A DNA stretch of 36,225 nt from Verrucomicrobiales bacterium (GCA_029213025.1 JARGOZ010000065.1:1-36225); one strand, 5' to 3'; counted from the stretch's first letter, positions 1 to 8,626 are shown. The notes: a model not told the origin generated them from the sequence alone. Numbers and translations: made by a program.

Positions 1-1961
1 AGGAAGCGGATACGTTGAAATTCGGTGCGCTGGCGACGCCCTATGCTCATGACTGGGATGGGGACGGTGACGAAGACCTGATCTGCGGTAATACTGCAGG
101 GAATATAGCCATTTTTACTAACCTGGATGGTAAAGGAACAAAGTGGAGTGCCCCGGAGTTGGTCAAAGCTGACGGTAAAGAGTTTCGTGTGCTTGCCGGG
201 CCTAACGGTTCGATTCAGGGCCCCGCAGAAGCTAAGTGGGGATACACAACTCTCTCCGTGGCTGATTGGGATGGCGACGGTCGGGACGATATACTTTACA
301 ACTCGATTTGGCCGAAAATCCAACTTCTGAAAAATAGCGAAAAGGGCCTCGTAGAGGAACCGCTATCGTTTTGGACCAGTGAATCGCCACCAAAATGGTA
401 CTGGTGGCAAACCCGGGCGGAAAATCTACAGACTCAATGGAGAACCACTCCTCTGGCGACCGATTTTGACGCTGATGGGAAACTGGATCTGGTTATTCTG
501 GATCAGGAAGGGTACCTTACCTGCCAAAGTCGGAAAAGCGATGAAACCCGGATCTTTATCGATGAAGATAATAACCCGGTGCAACTGAATAAACACAGCG
601 CGGGACGCAGTGGTCGTTATAAACTGGACGTCGTCGACTGGGACAGCGACGGCAGGCTCGACATTATCGTAAATTCCGAAAACGCCACCTGGTACCGAAA
701 CTGTGAAGACAGAGACGGTAAAGTTGTATTGAAAAAAGTAGGTAATCTCGCAAAGCGGAATGTCGCGGGTCATACCTCAAGTCCGACCGCCTGTGATTTT
801 GATAAAGACGGGAAACCGGATCTCGTAGTCGGAGCTGAGAATGGTAGAATCTATTTTATCAAACACGATGATTGCATACCTTATACCGGCGATCAGATTG
901 CGGCACGGGAGCCGAAAGAAAAACGTTCGCCCCGTTTCCCTGGTTTTGTGACTGAGGGGTTTATCTACAATAAAGCGCCATTTCCGCAGTGTCACGCGTC
1001 GACGATTTGTGAAACTCCCCGCGGACTGGTCGCTGCCTGGTTTGGCGGAACCAAAGAGAAACACCCTGACGTCGGTATCTGGTCCAGCTACCACGATGGT
1101 TCAGGGTGGAGTTCACCTAAGGAATGGGCCAACGGAATCCAGCATAGCGATCTACGACACCCAACCTGGAATCCGGTGCTTTTCCAACCTCCCGGCGACC
1201 TGCCGACTATGTTGTTTTTTAAAAACGGACCTGACCCGCGTAAATGGTGGGGGGAAGTGATGTTCAGTTACGACTTTGGTCGTTCTTTTCGTGATCGCCG
1301 CCGTCTTCCTGCCGGTATCGATGGTCCGGTGCGCTGCAAACCTCTACTACTTGGGGACGGAACGCTACTATGTCCTTCTTCTACAGAAATTGATGACGAC
1401 TGGCGCTTTCACATGGAGCGACTCACCGATCTGGAGCATCCCGAACTGGGAACATCGTGGCAGCGGATCGAGCCGAAGACGCAGCCTTTTCAGGTGATTC
1501 AGCCAACGTTTCTGACTCACCCGGACGGAAGCCTCCAGGCGTTGATGCGTTCGAAACACGAGCAGATTGCTGAAAGCACTTCGTCTGACGGAGGTGAAAC
1601 GTGGAGCGAACTGAAACTGATCAATATGCCGAACAACAACTCCGGGATTGAATCTTTGACGCTCAAGGACGGAAGGCATCTACTTCTCTACAATCACACC
1701 GGAGGCCGAAAAGACAGGAAAGACGGATGGGGAAAACGCAATGTTCTCAATCTTGCCATCAGCGCTGACGGGAAAAACTGGAAAGCGGTCACTACCATAG
1801 AGAAAGCGGATAGTGGCGAATTCTCCTACCCGGCGATGATTCAAACCAAAGACGGCCTCGTTCACATGACCTTCACCTGGAAACGGCAGAAAGTGAAACA
1901 TGTCGTTGTCGACCCTGCCAAACTGGTAGTTGGAAAATCGATCGGTTTGGATTCCTGGTAG
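1..1961 (+). CDS. FG-GAP/VCBS repeat and sialidase-like protein (5' end outside window)
   Basis: The reading frame is open to the left edge, and the first possible start (TTG at 15) is internal-looking, so the true N-terminus and any signal peptide lie outside. Counting from that TTG, five calcium-loop FG-GAP/VCBS motifs of the type DWDGDGxxDL lie near residues 13, 84, 150, 208 and 261, which predicts an N-terminal beta-propeller. From about residue 315 to the end is a BNR/sialidase-type propeller, with Asp-box motifs SSDGGETW (about 523) and SADGKNW (about 583). Such proteins are normally exported and act on, or bind, extracellular glycans. The sialidase assignment rests on fold and Asp boxes; I cannot confirm the arginine triad of GH33, so the substrate may not be sialic acid. 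It ends 14 bp from the converging rhodanese gene. Confidence 0.8.
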   Translation, partial: EADTLKFGALATPYAHDWDGDGDEDLICGNTAGNIAIFTNLDGKGTKWSAPELVKADGKEFRVLAGPNGSIQGPAEAKWGYTTLSVADWDGDGRDDILYNSIWPKIQLLKNSEKGLVEEPLSFWTSESPPKWYWWQTRAENLQTQWRTTPLATDFDADGKLDLVILDQEGYLTCQSRKSDETRIFIDEDNNPVQLNKHSAGRSGRYKLDVVDWDSDGRLDIIVNSENATWYRNCEDRDGKVVLKKVGNLAKRNVAGHTSSPTACDFDKDGKPDLVVGAENGRIYFIKHDDCIPYTGDQIAAREPKEKRSPRFPGFVTEGFIYNKAPFPQCHASTICETPRGLVAAWFGGTKEKHPDVGIWSSYHDGSGWSSPKEWANGIQHSDLRHPTWNPVLFQPPGDLPTMLFFKNGPDPRKWWGEVMFSYDFGRSFRDRRRLPAGIDGPVRCKPLLLGDGTLLCPSSTEIDDDWRFHMERLTDLEHPELGTSWQRIEPKTQPFQVIQPTFLTHPDGSLQALMRSKHEQIAESTSSDGGETWSELKLINMPNNNSGIESLTLKDGRHLLLYNHTGGRKDRKDGWGKRNVLNLAISADGKNWKAVTTIEKADSGEFSYPAMIQTKDGLVHMTFTWKRQKVKHVVVDPAKLVVGKSIGLDSW

Positions 1962-1975
1962 AGGGTTGTTAATTT

Positions 1976-2545
1976 TCACTTTCCGGAGGGGAGAGGAATG
2001 GCTTTGCCCTCTTTCAGGTGTCTTCTCCAGAACTGGTTGTAGGGATGGACTTTCTCCACCGGATTGCCCGCTGAATCGACAAGCGGGCGATCCTCGTTCG
2101 CCCAGGAGAAGATCGAACCAACTACATTTTTCACGTTTTCGTATCCGGTTTCCTGTAATTCCTCCGCCAGTTTGGCGGAGCGATAGCCTACGGCGCAGTA
2201 TACGATCACGCTCTCCGCATCGTTCAGTTTCAGCCAGGCATCAACTGCTTCCGCTGTTTCGATGTTTTTTGCCCCGGCGAGATGGCTTGCCTCATACTCT
2301 TCCGGCGTTCTGCAGTCGATTAGAGCCATCGTGCCAACCCCGGCATCCCGTGCACGCAGAAGAGTCGCGAGGGAGTCGGTCGAGATATGTTCAACTGAAG
2401 GAAACTCCTTTTTCAGAAAGTCTCCGTAGTTGTCGAGAGAGGTATAGTTATCCAGCGTTTTGTACCACCGGTGGGACGCGAAGAGTGCCAGCAATCCGAA
2501 GATCAGGATCACCGCGAGAATGATCTTGAACTTAGTGGAAATCAT
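1976..2545 (-). CDS. Membrane-anchored rhodanese-domain protein
   Basis: This 189-aa protein has an N-terminal hydrophobic segment (about residues 5-23) that is either a membrane anchor or an uncleaved signal, followed by a single rhodanese domain (about 50-155). The domain contains the entry motif DCRTPEEY (77-84), a HLAGAKNI strand-loop (88-95) and the active-site loop CAVGYRS with the presumed persulfide cysteine Cys117. It therefore probably handles sulfane sulfur or redox chemistry on the outer face of the inner membrane. Its ATG overlaps the lspA stop codon in TAATG (one shared base), which implies translational coupling to lspA. The natural substrate is unknown, and a C-terminal tail of about 30 residues lies beyond the domain. 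Confidence 0.85.
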   Translation of the reverse strand: MISTKFKIILAVILIFGLLALFASHRWYKTLDNYTSLDNYGDFLKKEFPSVEHISTDSLATLLRARDAGVGTMALIDCRTPEEYEASHLAGAKNIETAEAVDAWLKLNDAESVIVYCAVGYRSAKLAEELQETGYENVKNVVGSIFSWANEDRPLVDSAGNPVEKVHPYNQFWRRHLKEGKAIPLPSGK

Positions 2546-3078
2546 TATGCCTCGGCTTTTTTTGCGGCAGCTTCCTCCCGCATTCCCTGCACGGCTCCGA
2601 AAATCATAAGCCCCGCCGCAATACAGATGCAGGAGTCGGCTACATTGAACGAAGGGAAGTGACCACCGGAGTTTTTATCGATGAGATGCCAGAACGGCAG
2701 TTGGAAATCGAGGAAATCCACGACATAGCCCCGGCCGGGAATGATGCGGTCTGTGAAGTTACCAAGTATACCGGAAACGAGCAGAGCCACTGCCGTTTTT
2801 GACAGGCGGTCGGGAAAAGCATTGCGCCGCCACAGAATAGTGATCACCGTCAGCGCTGCGATGCCTATCGCTCCGAATATATAGTTCGCAAACGGGTTGC
2901 CGTTCAGCATGCCGAAAGCCATACCGGTGTTGTGAACCCGGGTGAGATTGAAAAAACCGGGGATAATTACGTCGTGCTCGTGGGGCGGGGGAACGTTGGG
3001 GAATTTCTTCAGAATCCAGAATTTGGTCAGCTGGTCGAGAATGAAGAGCGGGATAGAGATACCGAAGATGTATTTCAT
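2545..3078 (-). CDS. lspA: Lipoprotein signal peptidase (signal peptidase II)
   Basis: Signal peptidase II removes the signal peptide from lipid-modified prolipoproteins in the inner membrane. The frame stays open far upstream into ileS, but the start chosen is the ATG at 3078 because the family begins there (MKYIFGISIPLFILDQLTK), giving 177 aa, normal for LspA. Family signatures include LDQLTKFW in the first transmembrane segment, the conserved GILGNFTDR block with the first catalytic Asp, and FNVADS with the second catalytic Asp; four hydrophobic helices are visible. It lies downstream of ileS, a known common pairing (ileS-lspA), and overlaps the rhodanese start. A CAGGGTAC repeat array sits 37 nt upstream of the start, in the 125-bp gap after ileS, so lspA may have its own regulation. 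Confidence 0.96.
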   Translation of the reverse strand: MKYIFGISIPLFILDQLTKFWILKKFPNVPPPHEHDVIIPGFFNLTRVHNTGMAFGMLNGNPFANYIFGAIGIAALTVITILWRRNAFPDRLSKTAVALLVSGILGNFTDRIIPGRGYVVDFLDFQLPFWHLIDKNSGGHFPSFNVADSCICIAAGLMIFGAVQGMREEAAAKKAEA

Positions 3079-3110
3079 GAGAGGCGTGTTGGGTTGGTTA
3101 CTCCAGGTGA

Positions 3111-3166
3111 CCTGACAGGGTACGATTCCAGACTGTACAGGGTACAGTTTCGGACTGTTCCCTGTT
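3111..3166 (+). repeat. CAGGGTAC repeat array A with hairpin
   Basis: Two direct copies of CAGGGTAC (3116-3123 and 3138-3145) are exactly 22 bp apart. A degenerate inverted copy follows (TCCCTGTTA, about 3159-3167). The second copy and the inverted copy form a near-perfect hairpin: ACAGGGTACAGT (3137-3148), loop TTCGG, ACTGTTCCCTGT (3154-3165), with only one T/T mismatch in 12-bp arms. The array lies between the ileS stop and the lspA start, on the upstream side of lspA. There is no T-tract on either side, so I do not call it an intrinsic terminator. It matches arrays at 7197, 17368 and 24214. Confidence 0.85.
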
Positions 3167-3203
3167 AGGTCTGTTCTGAAAGGGAAGTAACATGGTTTAT
3201 AGA

Positions 3204-5999
3204 TTAGGCGACTACGTCGGCGCACCGCTGGCAACACTCGTCGTGATCCGGTGCCAGCTCGATGGACCGGCGGCAGCGAGGGCATTCGGGCAGCGCGGTT
3301 TCGCTGACGCTGGCTTTCGCTTCTTCAGATGATCCGTCACTCAATGAAACGGATGAAACCATGAGAAATTCGAGCACGTCTTCGAGGTTGTTTTCGATCA
3401 ATTCCCGGGCGGGATGTTTTTCCGGCAGCTCAAAAGTGACAGCACTGCGCTCCCGCTTTTTGAACTGATCGTTTTTGATCGCTGCATCGACCTGCACCTG
3501 AGCCATATCGCGAAGATTGGTGAGAACGGTGATTTTGTCGGTCGCTTCCGTTCCGGAAAAATCTTTATCCGCTTCCGGGAAGGTTTCGAGGTGGACCGAT
3601 GTCTTGTGTCCCGAAAATTCCCACGCTTCCTCAGCTGTATAGGCGAGGACGGGGGCGAGAAGCTTGACCATCGATTCAAATACCGCGTGCATAACCGTCT
3701 GGGTGGCGCGACGACGAGGTGAATCGGTCGCATCGCAATACATGCGGTCCTTGGTGATGTCGACGTAGAAGGCGCTGAGATCGTTGGCGCAGAACTGGTT
3801 CAGGGTGTTGAACACCTTACGGAACTCAAACTCGGCGTAGGCTTCCCGGCAATCGGTAATCACGGTCTGAAGCCGTTCCATGATCCAGTTGTCGATCATC
3901 GTGAACTGATCGCTGCCGACCTTGTCTTTTTCGGCATCGAAGTCGTTCAAATTGGCGAGTAGAATCCGCAGGATGTTGCGGAACCGGCGATACGGTTCGG
4001 CCGTTTGTTTGAAGATATCTTCGCTGAAAGGAACTTCATTTTGCCAATCCACAGAGGCGGCCCAAAGGCGAACAATGTCCGCTCCAAACTTATCGTAAAA
4101 GTAGGCTGCATTCATAGGTTTGCCGCCACTCTCATCAGATTTGGACACTTTCATATTCTGAACTGGTGGCTTACCTTGCTTCCTCCTCTCTTCATTTTCA
4201 GCTTTTGTCGCTCGCCTAACCACAAAACCGTGGGTCATCACTGTCTTATAGGGCGCGGTGCCGCGAACGGCGGTGCTCAGCATCAATGAACTCTGGAACC
4301 AGCCGCGGTGTTGATCGGTCGCTTCCAGGTACAAATCGGCGGGCGCATGGAGCTCCGGATGACGATCCAACACGGCGACATGACTGGAACCGGAATCGAT
4401 CCAGACATCGAGTGTGTCCTGGCAGCGTTTTGTCCCTTTTGGTAAACCGACTTTATCCGCCCACCAGTCATCGTCTTTTTCAAACCAGAGATTGGTTCCG
4501 CCTTCTTCGATGAGGTCGGCGACTTTTCTGGCGATATCGGCGTCGATCTTTGGAATACCATCATCTTCAAAAAAGACCGGGAGAGGCACTCCCCAGGTCC
4601 GTTGGCGCGAGATACACCAGTCGGGCCGGGATTCGACTGTTCCGTAGATGCGGTTGCGGCCCCAGTGTGGTAACCAGGTGACATCGTCGATTTCTTTGAG
4701 CGCCTGCTCGCGAAGCTCATCGATACGGATGAAAAACTGGGGAACCGAGCGGAAAATGATCGGTGTTTTTGAACGCCAGCAGTGCGGATAACTGTGCTTG
4801 TAGTTCTCTTTCCCAATCAGATGACCGGACTTGGCCAGGATTTTGATGATCGGCACATTGCATTCGAAGACGTGTTCTCCGACAAGTTCAGCAACACCGA
4901 CTTCATCAGTGAAAAGGCCTTCATCATCAACCGGCGACAGCAGTCCCAGATTGTTGTTTTGACCGGCCACGTAGTCATCCGCACCGTGTCCGGGGGCGAC
5001 GTGAACCGCACCGGTACCAGTTTCGGTGGTAACAAAATCAGCGAGAATGATCTTCGAAGTGCGGTCGAGGAAAGGGTGTTGAGCTTCTTCGCCTTCGAGG
5101 TCTTCGCCTTTGAATTCTTTCAGCTCGCCTTTGGGGACAAAACCGGTTTTTTCCCCGAAAGTTTCGATGAGGTCCTGAACGATAACGAGGTTTTCGGTCC
5201 GGTCTTTTTCCTCATTCACAAACTCGCCCTGCACATAAATGAGGCGCGGATGGAGCGCGATTCCGAGGTTGGCTGGCAGCGTCCAGGGAGTTGTCGTCCA
5301 GATCACCATGCTGGTTTTGCCGGCGAGATCACCGGTGGTCAGCGGGAATTTTACAAAGATCGCGGGATCTTTGACATCCTCGTATTCAACCTCGGCTTCA
5401 GCCAGTGCTGTCTGAGCGCCGTAGCTCCACTGCACCGGTTTTTTGCTTTGGTAAACGAGTCCTTTATCGACCAGCGTCGCAAAAACGCGCACGATATCCG
5501 CTTCATACTCAGGCGCGAGAGTGAGGTAGGGATTTTCCCAGTCACCAAACACGCCGAGGCGGCGGAACGATTTGCGCTGAATATCGATATATTTGCGGGC
5601 AAACTTCTCCGCCCGGGTCCGGATTTCCGCAGGCGAGAGGCCTTTGGCTTCTTTTACGACTTTAAATTCGATCGGTAGACCGTGGCAGTCCCAGCCCGGT
5701 ACATAGGGGCAGTGAAATCCTGCCATCGACTTGCTTTTCAGGACGAGATCCTTGAGCACTTTATTCAGGGCGGTGCCCATGTGGACATCCCCGTTGGCGA
5801 AGGGGGGGCCGTCGTGCAGCATGTAGGTGTCGCAGCCATCCGCCTTTCTTTTATCGATAATTTGGCGGTAAATGTTCTCCTTTTCCCACTGTTCAAGGCG
5901 GGCGGGTTCGCGTTTCACAAGGTCTCCCCGCATCGGAAAATCCGTGTCGGGAAGGTTCAGTGTATCTTTGTAACTGGAAGAACCGTCTTTTTTGCTCAT
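3204..5999 (-). CDS. ileS: Isoleucyl-tRNA synthetase
   Basis: This class Ia enzyme charges tRNA-Ile with isoleucine in the cytoplasm. The ATG at 5999 is chosen over an upstream in-frame start because GGAG sits about 10 nt before it and the protein then begins as the family does (931 aa, a typical length). Seen in order: the HIGH-type signature HMGT (73-76), the editing-domain entry TTTPWTLPANLG, the WCISRQRTWGVPLP block, the KMSKS-type loop at 617-621 read as KVSKS, an anticodon-binding region, and a C-terminal zinc motif with CPRC and CCQRC. The Met-to-Val change in the KMSKS loop is the only oddity. It is followed by lspA on the same strand and preceded by the LpxL-like gene 120 bp upstream. 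Resistance to mupirocin cannot be judged from this. Confidence 0.98.
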   Translation of the reverse strand: MSKKDGSSSYKDTLNLPDTDFPMRGDLVKREPARLEQWEKENIYRQIIDKRKADGCDTYMLHDGPPFANGDVHMGTALNKVLKDLVLKSKSMAGFHCPYVPGWDCHGLPIEFKVVKEAKGLSPAEIRTRAEKFARKYIDIQRKSFRRLGVFGDWENPYLTLAPEYEADIVRVFATLVDKGLVYQSKKPVQWSYGAQTALAEAEVEYEDVKDPAIFVKFPLTTGDLAGKTSMVIWTTTPWTLPANLGIALHPRLIYVQGEFVNEEKDRTENLVIVQDLIETFGEKTGFVPKGELKEFKGEDLEGEEAQHPFLDRTSKIILADFVTTETGTGAVHVAPGHGADDYVAGQNNNLGLLSPVDDEGLFTDEVGVAELVGEHVFECNVPIIKILAKSGHLIGKENYKHSYPHCWRSKTPIIFRSVPQFFIRIDELREQALKEIDDVTWLPHWGRNRIYGTVESRPDWCISRQRTWGVPLPVFFEDDGIPKIDADIARKVADLIEEGGTNLWFEKDDDWWADKVGLPKGTKRCQDTLDVWIDSGSSHVAVLDRHPELHAPADLYLEATDQHRGWFQSSLMLSTAVRGTAPYKTVMTHGFVVRRATKAENEERRKQGKPPVQNMKVSKSDESGGKPMNAAYFYDKFGADIVRLWAASVDWQNEVPFSEDIFKQTAEPYRRFRNILRILLANLNDFDAEKDKVGSDQFTMIDNWIMERLQTVITDCREAYAEFEFRKVFNTLNQFCANDLSAFYVDITKDRMYCDATDSPRRRATQTVMHAVFESMVKLLAPVLAYTAEEAWEFSGHKTSVHLETFPEADKDFSGTEATDKITVLTNLRDMAQVQVDAAIKNDQFKKRERSAVTFELPEKHPARELIENNLEDVLEFLMVSSVSLSDGSSEEAKASVSETALPECPRCRRSIELAPDHDECCQRCADVVA

Positions 6000-6119
6000 G
6001 GCTAAGTGCTCCAAATTCTGTGAAGCGCGCGAAACTACCACCCGTGAGGGAAAGGGTCAAAGAGGGATTCTGCGGGGAGGCGGGGCAGTGAAATTTTTCA
6101 ATCAGGAGGCGGGATACAC

Positions 6120-7160
6120 CTACGTTTTCTTCAACTTTCCTTCTTCCTGCCGGGCGACCATTTCTTCGAATCTCAGGTTCGGTCGGGCGTAGGAAGGGTA
6201 GTTGTCTTTTTCTTCGGCGGAAGGCAGGAAGCGGAAGTGTTTGTACATCCAAAGCCATGGAGCCGGATTTTCACGAATGATGGGCTCAAAGACATCCCAG
6301 CAGGCCTGGGCGATGGTATCGGAGCTGTCGTCAGGGCCGAAAATCAATGGTTTGAAACCGTGCATTTCGTAGCGCCCGTCTTCGAGCGGAATACAGATTC
6401 CGGGAATCACCGGGAGACCAGTCCGTTTCTGGAGTTCGGCGTGGATCGCGGTGACACTGACTTTTTTTCCGAAACACTCGATAACCGCCGCCGTTTTGCT
6501 GGGCTTGACGGCGAGGTCGGTGAGAAAGGCGGCATGTCCGCCTCTTTTTAGCGAACGAAGCAGCGCAAAAAGGGCGTTTTTCTGGGGAATCACATTGTGG
6601 CCGCTGACCTCGCGATTGGCTTTGTACATTTCGGTCAAAGATTCGTTTTTGAAGTCCTGAGCGACGATGGTAAACGAACAGCCACGGAATCCCATGATTA
6701 AGGCGATCCACTCGAAATTTGAGTAATGGGGCGTAACCCAGATAGCACCTGCTTCCGCTGCGTCCTCCATTGCCTGAGGGTCTTCCATTACCAGATCAAC
6801 AAATTCGAGGTAATTGTCCGCAGTGATCTTCGGACTGCGCAGCTGATCGATCACGGTTTTCGCAAAGCTGCGGTAGGACATTTGCGCGATGCATTCGATT
6901 TCGATCTTAGATTTTTCCTTCCCGAAGATGAGCGTGAGATTTTCCAGAGCTGTGGCACGGCCCCGTTTGTCAAAGCGGTACGCGAGTTTGCCAAGGGTGA
7001 CACCCAGAGAATGTGCCACACCCTCCGGAAGCGCGGGAATGACTTTTGTCAGGGTATACAGCGCAATAAATTCGAGTTTGTAGCGCAGCTTTTTGGAGAA
7101 TGGCATTTCGATAAAGGATGGCTGAAAACGGCGTCCCAACCATGCCAGGTGTCGATACAT
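6120..7160 (-). CDS. LpxL/HtrB-family lipid A biosynthesis acyltransferase
   Basis: Members of this family transfer an acyl chain to a lipid A precursor at the cytoplasmic face of the inner membrane. The protein (346 aa from ATG 7160; a TTG two codons upstream is also possible) has the H-x4-E catalytic motif HYSNFE near residues 145-150, a hydrophobic N-terminal stretch (LEFIALYTLTKVIPALP), and the late-family signature WLWMYKHFRF near the C-terminus. This identifies the lysophospholipid acyltransferase superfamily, LpxL/LpxM branch; which acyl position it serves cannot be told. Its presence implies a Gram-negative envelope with lipopolysaccharide. A two-copy repeat array lies 39 nt upstream of the start. 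No Shine-Dalgarno sequence is evident. The C-terminal 20 residues are charged and lysine-rich. Confidence 0.88.
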   Translation of the reverse strand: MYRHLAWLGRRFQPSFIEMPFSKKLRYKLEFIALYTLTKVIPALPEGVAHSLGVTLGKLAYRFDKRGRATALENLTLIFGKEKSKIEIECIAQMSYRSFAKTVIDQLRSPKITADNYLEFVDLVMEDPQAMEDAAEAGAIWVTPHYSNFEWIALIMGFRGCSFTIVAQDFKNESLTEMYKANREVSGHNVIPQKNALFALLRSLKRGGHAAFLTDLAVKPSKTAAVIECFGKKVSVTAIHAELQKRTGLPVIPGICIPLEDGRYEMHGFKPLIFGPDDSSDTIAQACWDVFEPIIRENPAPWLWMYKHFRFLPSAEEKDNYPSYARPNLRFEEMVARQEEGKLKKT

Positions 7161-7196
7161 AATCAAGGTCGGGTTTTCCAGTCGCCGGACCCAAAT

Positions 7197-7234
7197 TGAA
7201 CCCTGTTGACTGTCGCATTGTACCCTGTTGAATC
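7197..7234 (-). repeat. CAGGGTAC repeat array B
   Basis: Read on the minus strand there are two copies, TCAACAGGGTACAAT and TCAACAGGGTTCAAT. Their plus-strand cores are ACCCTGTTGA at 7222-7231 and 7200-7209, again 22 bp apart. One copy has a single core mismatch (TTC instead of TAC). The array lies 39 nt upstream of the LpxL-like start in the divergent gap before the LEPR-XLL gene. It is oriented the same way as the LpxL gene, whereas arrays A and C are oriented against their downstream genes. Confidence 0.82.
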
Positions 7235-7286
7235 GCCTACGAGTTGTATTGATGCCTATGTTCTTAACCGGAAAGTTCGTAAAGAA

Positions 7287-7316
7287 TTGGAAACATTTTT
7301 AAGAGCGGTGTATATT
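7287..7316 (+). promoter_or_regulatory. Possible sigma-70-like promoter before the LEPR-XLL gene
   Basis: TTGGAA (7287-7292) and TATATT (7311-7316) are separated by 18 bp and lie about 100 bp upstream of the ATG at 7415. The match to the consensus is 4/6 and 5/6. The surrounding 7235-7414 stretch is AT-rich, has no gene and no other obvious structure. This is a pattern match only. Confidence 0.3.
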
Positions 7317-7414
7317 ACGAAAAATATAACAAACGTGGAAAATTGACCAAAAGTTCGTGGCTATTCGATTGAAATCGTTCCGATAGTTGTGATGGTCCCG
7401 AACACGAAACGCAG

Positions 7415-8092
7415 ATGAAAACTTTATCTCTCGAAAAACTCTCCCCGAAATCTCCTGTTCTGCCCGAAACAAGGTTGGAGGCCGAAGAACTGGAATCCCG
7501 GGTCTTGTATTCGGCGGCCCCTATTGCTCTCGTGGCGGACCAATTGCAAGAGGCTGCGCCGGTTGTAGAGACTTTCGGCACCGGTGATTTCGATTCGCTG
7601 GATGCGTTTCTGGAGTCGCGACCAAATATCGACGAAGCTGAAAGCGCGGATCTGGGTTTTGTGACTCTCACCAGTTTTGCGAATCTCACGGCAGAGGAAA
7701 TAGCCGGCCTGCTCGATGGGCAAACCGATCCCGGCTGTGAAGCGCCTTCAATCCCTCCTGCCAGGCAATTTACTACTGAAGAAGTGGATGCCGACACGCC
7801 GCATATCCTTTTCAATTTTGATGGAACCGACCGGGACGGTCTCCGGATTTCCTATACGGTAGCGGATGAATCCACTGCCCGGGAGATCGGTGTGCAATAT
7901 CGATTCGCGAACTCCGGAGCTTTCACCAATATCCCGGCTGACAGGATCGAATTATCGGAGCAAGGCGAGTCCACGGTTGTTACTGCCAGTCTTCCCGGGG
8001 CGGCATCCGGTCAGCCGCATATTGAAGTCAGGCTGCTCCCCGGTGAAGGGTTGGAGTTCGGGTTCTCCCATATCAAAATGATATCGGAGTAG
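7415..8092 (+). CDS. Short LEPR-XLL-type protein
   Basis: The 225-aa product carries, at residues 21-36, the motif LEAEELESRVLYSAAP, which matches the LEPR-XLL N-terminal motif known from very large surface or secreted proteins of Planctomycetes, Verrucomicrobia and relatives. Those proteins are usually much longer, with adhesion or beta-helix repeats after the motif. Here only about 190 residues follow: an acidic linker (40-120) and a compact beta-rich segment (about 125-225) with DGTDRDGLRISYTV and VRLLPGEGLEFGFS. It may be a minimal, complete family member or a truncated remnant. There is no classical signal peptide; the motif itself is thought to serve in export or anchoring. It converges on the lipoprotein gene with 6 bp between the stops. 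Confidence 0.75.
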   Translation: MKTLSLEKLSPKSPVLPETRLEAEELESRVLYSAAPIALVADQLQEAAPVVETFGTGDFDSLDAFLESRPNIDEAESADLGFVTLTSFANLTAEEIAGLLDGQTDPGCEAPSIPPARQFTTEEVDADTPHILFNFDGTDRDGLRISYTVADESTAREIGVQYRFANSGAFTNIPADRIELSEQGESTVVTASLPGAASGQPHIEVRLLPGEGLEFGFSHIKMISE

Positions 8093-8098
8093 GCCGGG

Positions 8099-8626
8099 TT
8101 AAAAACGCTGATCAGCGGCTTCGATTTTTCTTACTTCGTTGTCCTGGCCGCTGGCGGTGAGAACCGGGCTTTCACCACCGGGTGTGGATTCCCAAATCAC
8201 TTTGTTTCGATTTCCCGATACGGTGCCTTTTGCGACCGATCCGAGGACGACAGAATTGCTGTCGCCGTGGATTTCGATTTGATCCGCCTTTTCGCAGTAT
8301 ACTTCGGTATTTCCGCTGTGGATCAACAGGTTGCGGCATCTTCCGCTGACCATGATGACTCCGCCGCCTTCGCCTTTTATGATGACGTCGTTGTTTTGCG
8401 CGACGACAACCTGATCGGTTCCGGCAGAATCCACAACAACGTCGGCTTTCCGGTCGACTTTCGATGATGTCTCGATCTCCTGAGCTTTGCGGGAGGAGGG
8501 TTCACTGTTCGAATCTCTCTGCAAAACCGATTTCCCGGAGGAACTCCCCGGCTGTTCGCATGACGCCAGCAGAAAAGTCAGGCAGGCAAGCGGGATTGAG
8601 AGGATCGCGGGAAGTGGGAAATTCAT
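8099..8626 (-). CDS. DUF3060-like lipoprotein
   Basis: This 175-aa protein begins with a lipoprotein signal: a hydrophobic run and the lipobox LLASC, with Cys23 as the lipidated residue, so it is expected to be anchored in the inner or outer membrane and processed by LspA (encoded in this window). A Ser/Lys-rich linker (24-60) follows. Residues about 62-165 show a repeating short-strand pattern of the type VVVAQNNDVIIKGEG, LLIHSGNTEVYCEKA, IEIHGDSNSVVLGSV and GNRNKVIWES, typical of DUF3060 and predicting a small beta-helix. Function is unknown for the family. It has its own start, with no clear ribosome binding site, and no operon partner; the gene upstream (8699-10159) is on the same strand but its end is 72 bp away. 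Confidence 0.75.
   Translation of the reverse strand: MNFPLPAILSIPLACLTFLLASCEQPGSSSGKSVLQRDSNSEPSSRKAQEIETSSKVDRKADVVVDSAGTDQVVVAQNNDVIIKGEGGGVIMVSGRCRNLLIHSGNTEVYCEKADQIEIHGDSNSVVLGSVAKGTVSGNRNKVIWESTPGGESPVLTASGQDNEVRKIEAADQRF

Noticed and set aside
1930..2523. 197-aa plus-strand frame opposite the rhodanese gene
   Set aside because: Arg/Ser/Pro-rich composition typical of a shadow frame; the opposite strand has an intact rhodanese domain.
3137..3165. Hairpin considered as an intrinsic terminator of ileS
   Set aside because: No T-tract follows on either strand, and the same sequence family occurs at promoters elsewhere in the window.
3079..3285. Longer LspA start at 3285
   Set aside because: The extra 69 residues run through the repeat array and into ileS and have no family similarity.
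4782..5678. 298-aa plus-strand frame opposite ileS
   Set aside because: It is an antisense shadow of a certain ileS gene; its product has no recognisable domain.
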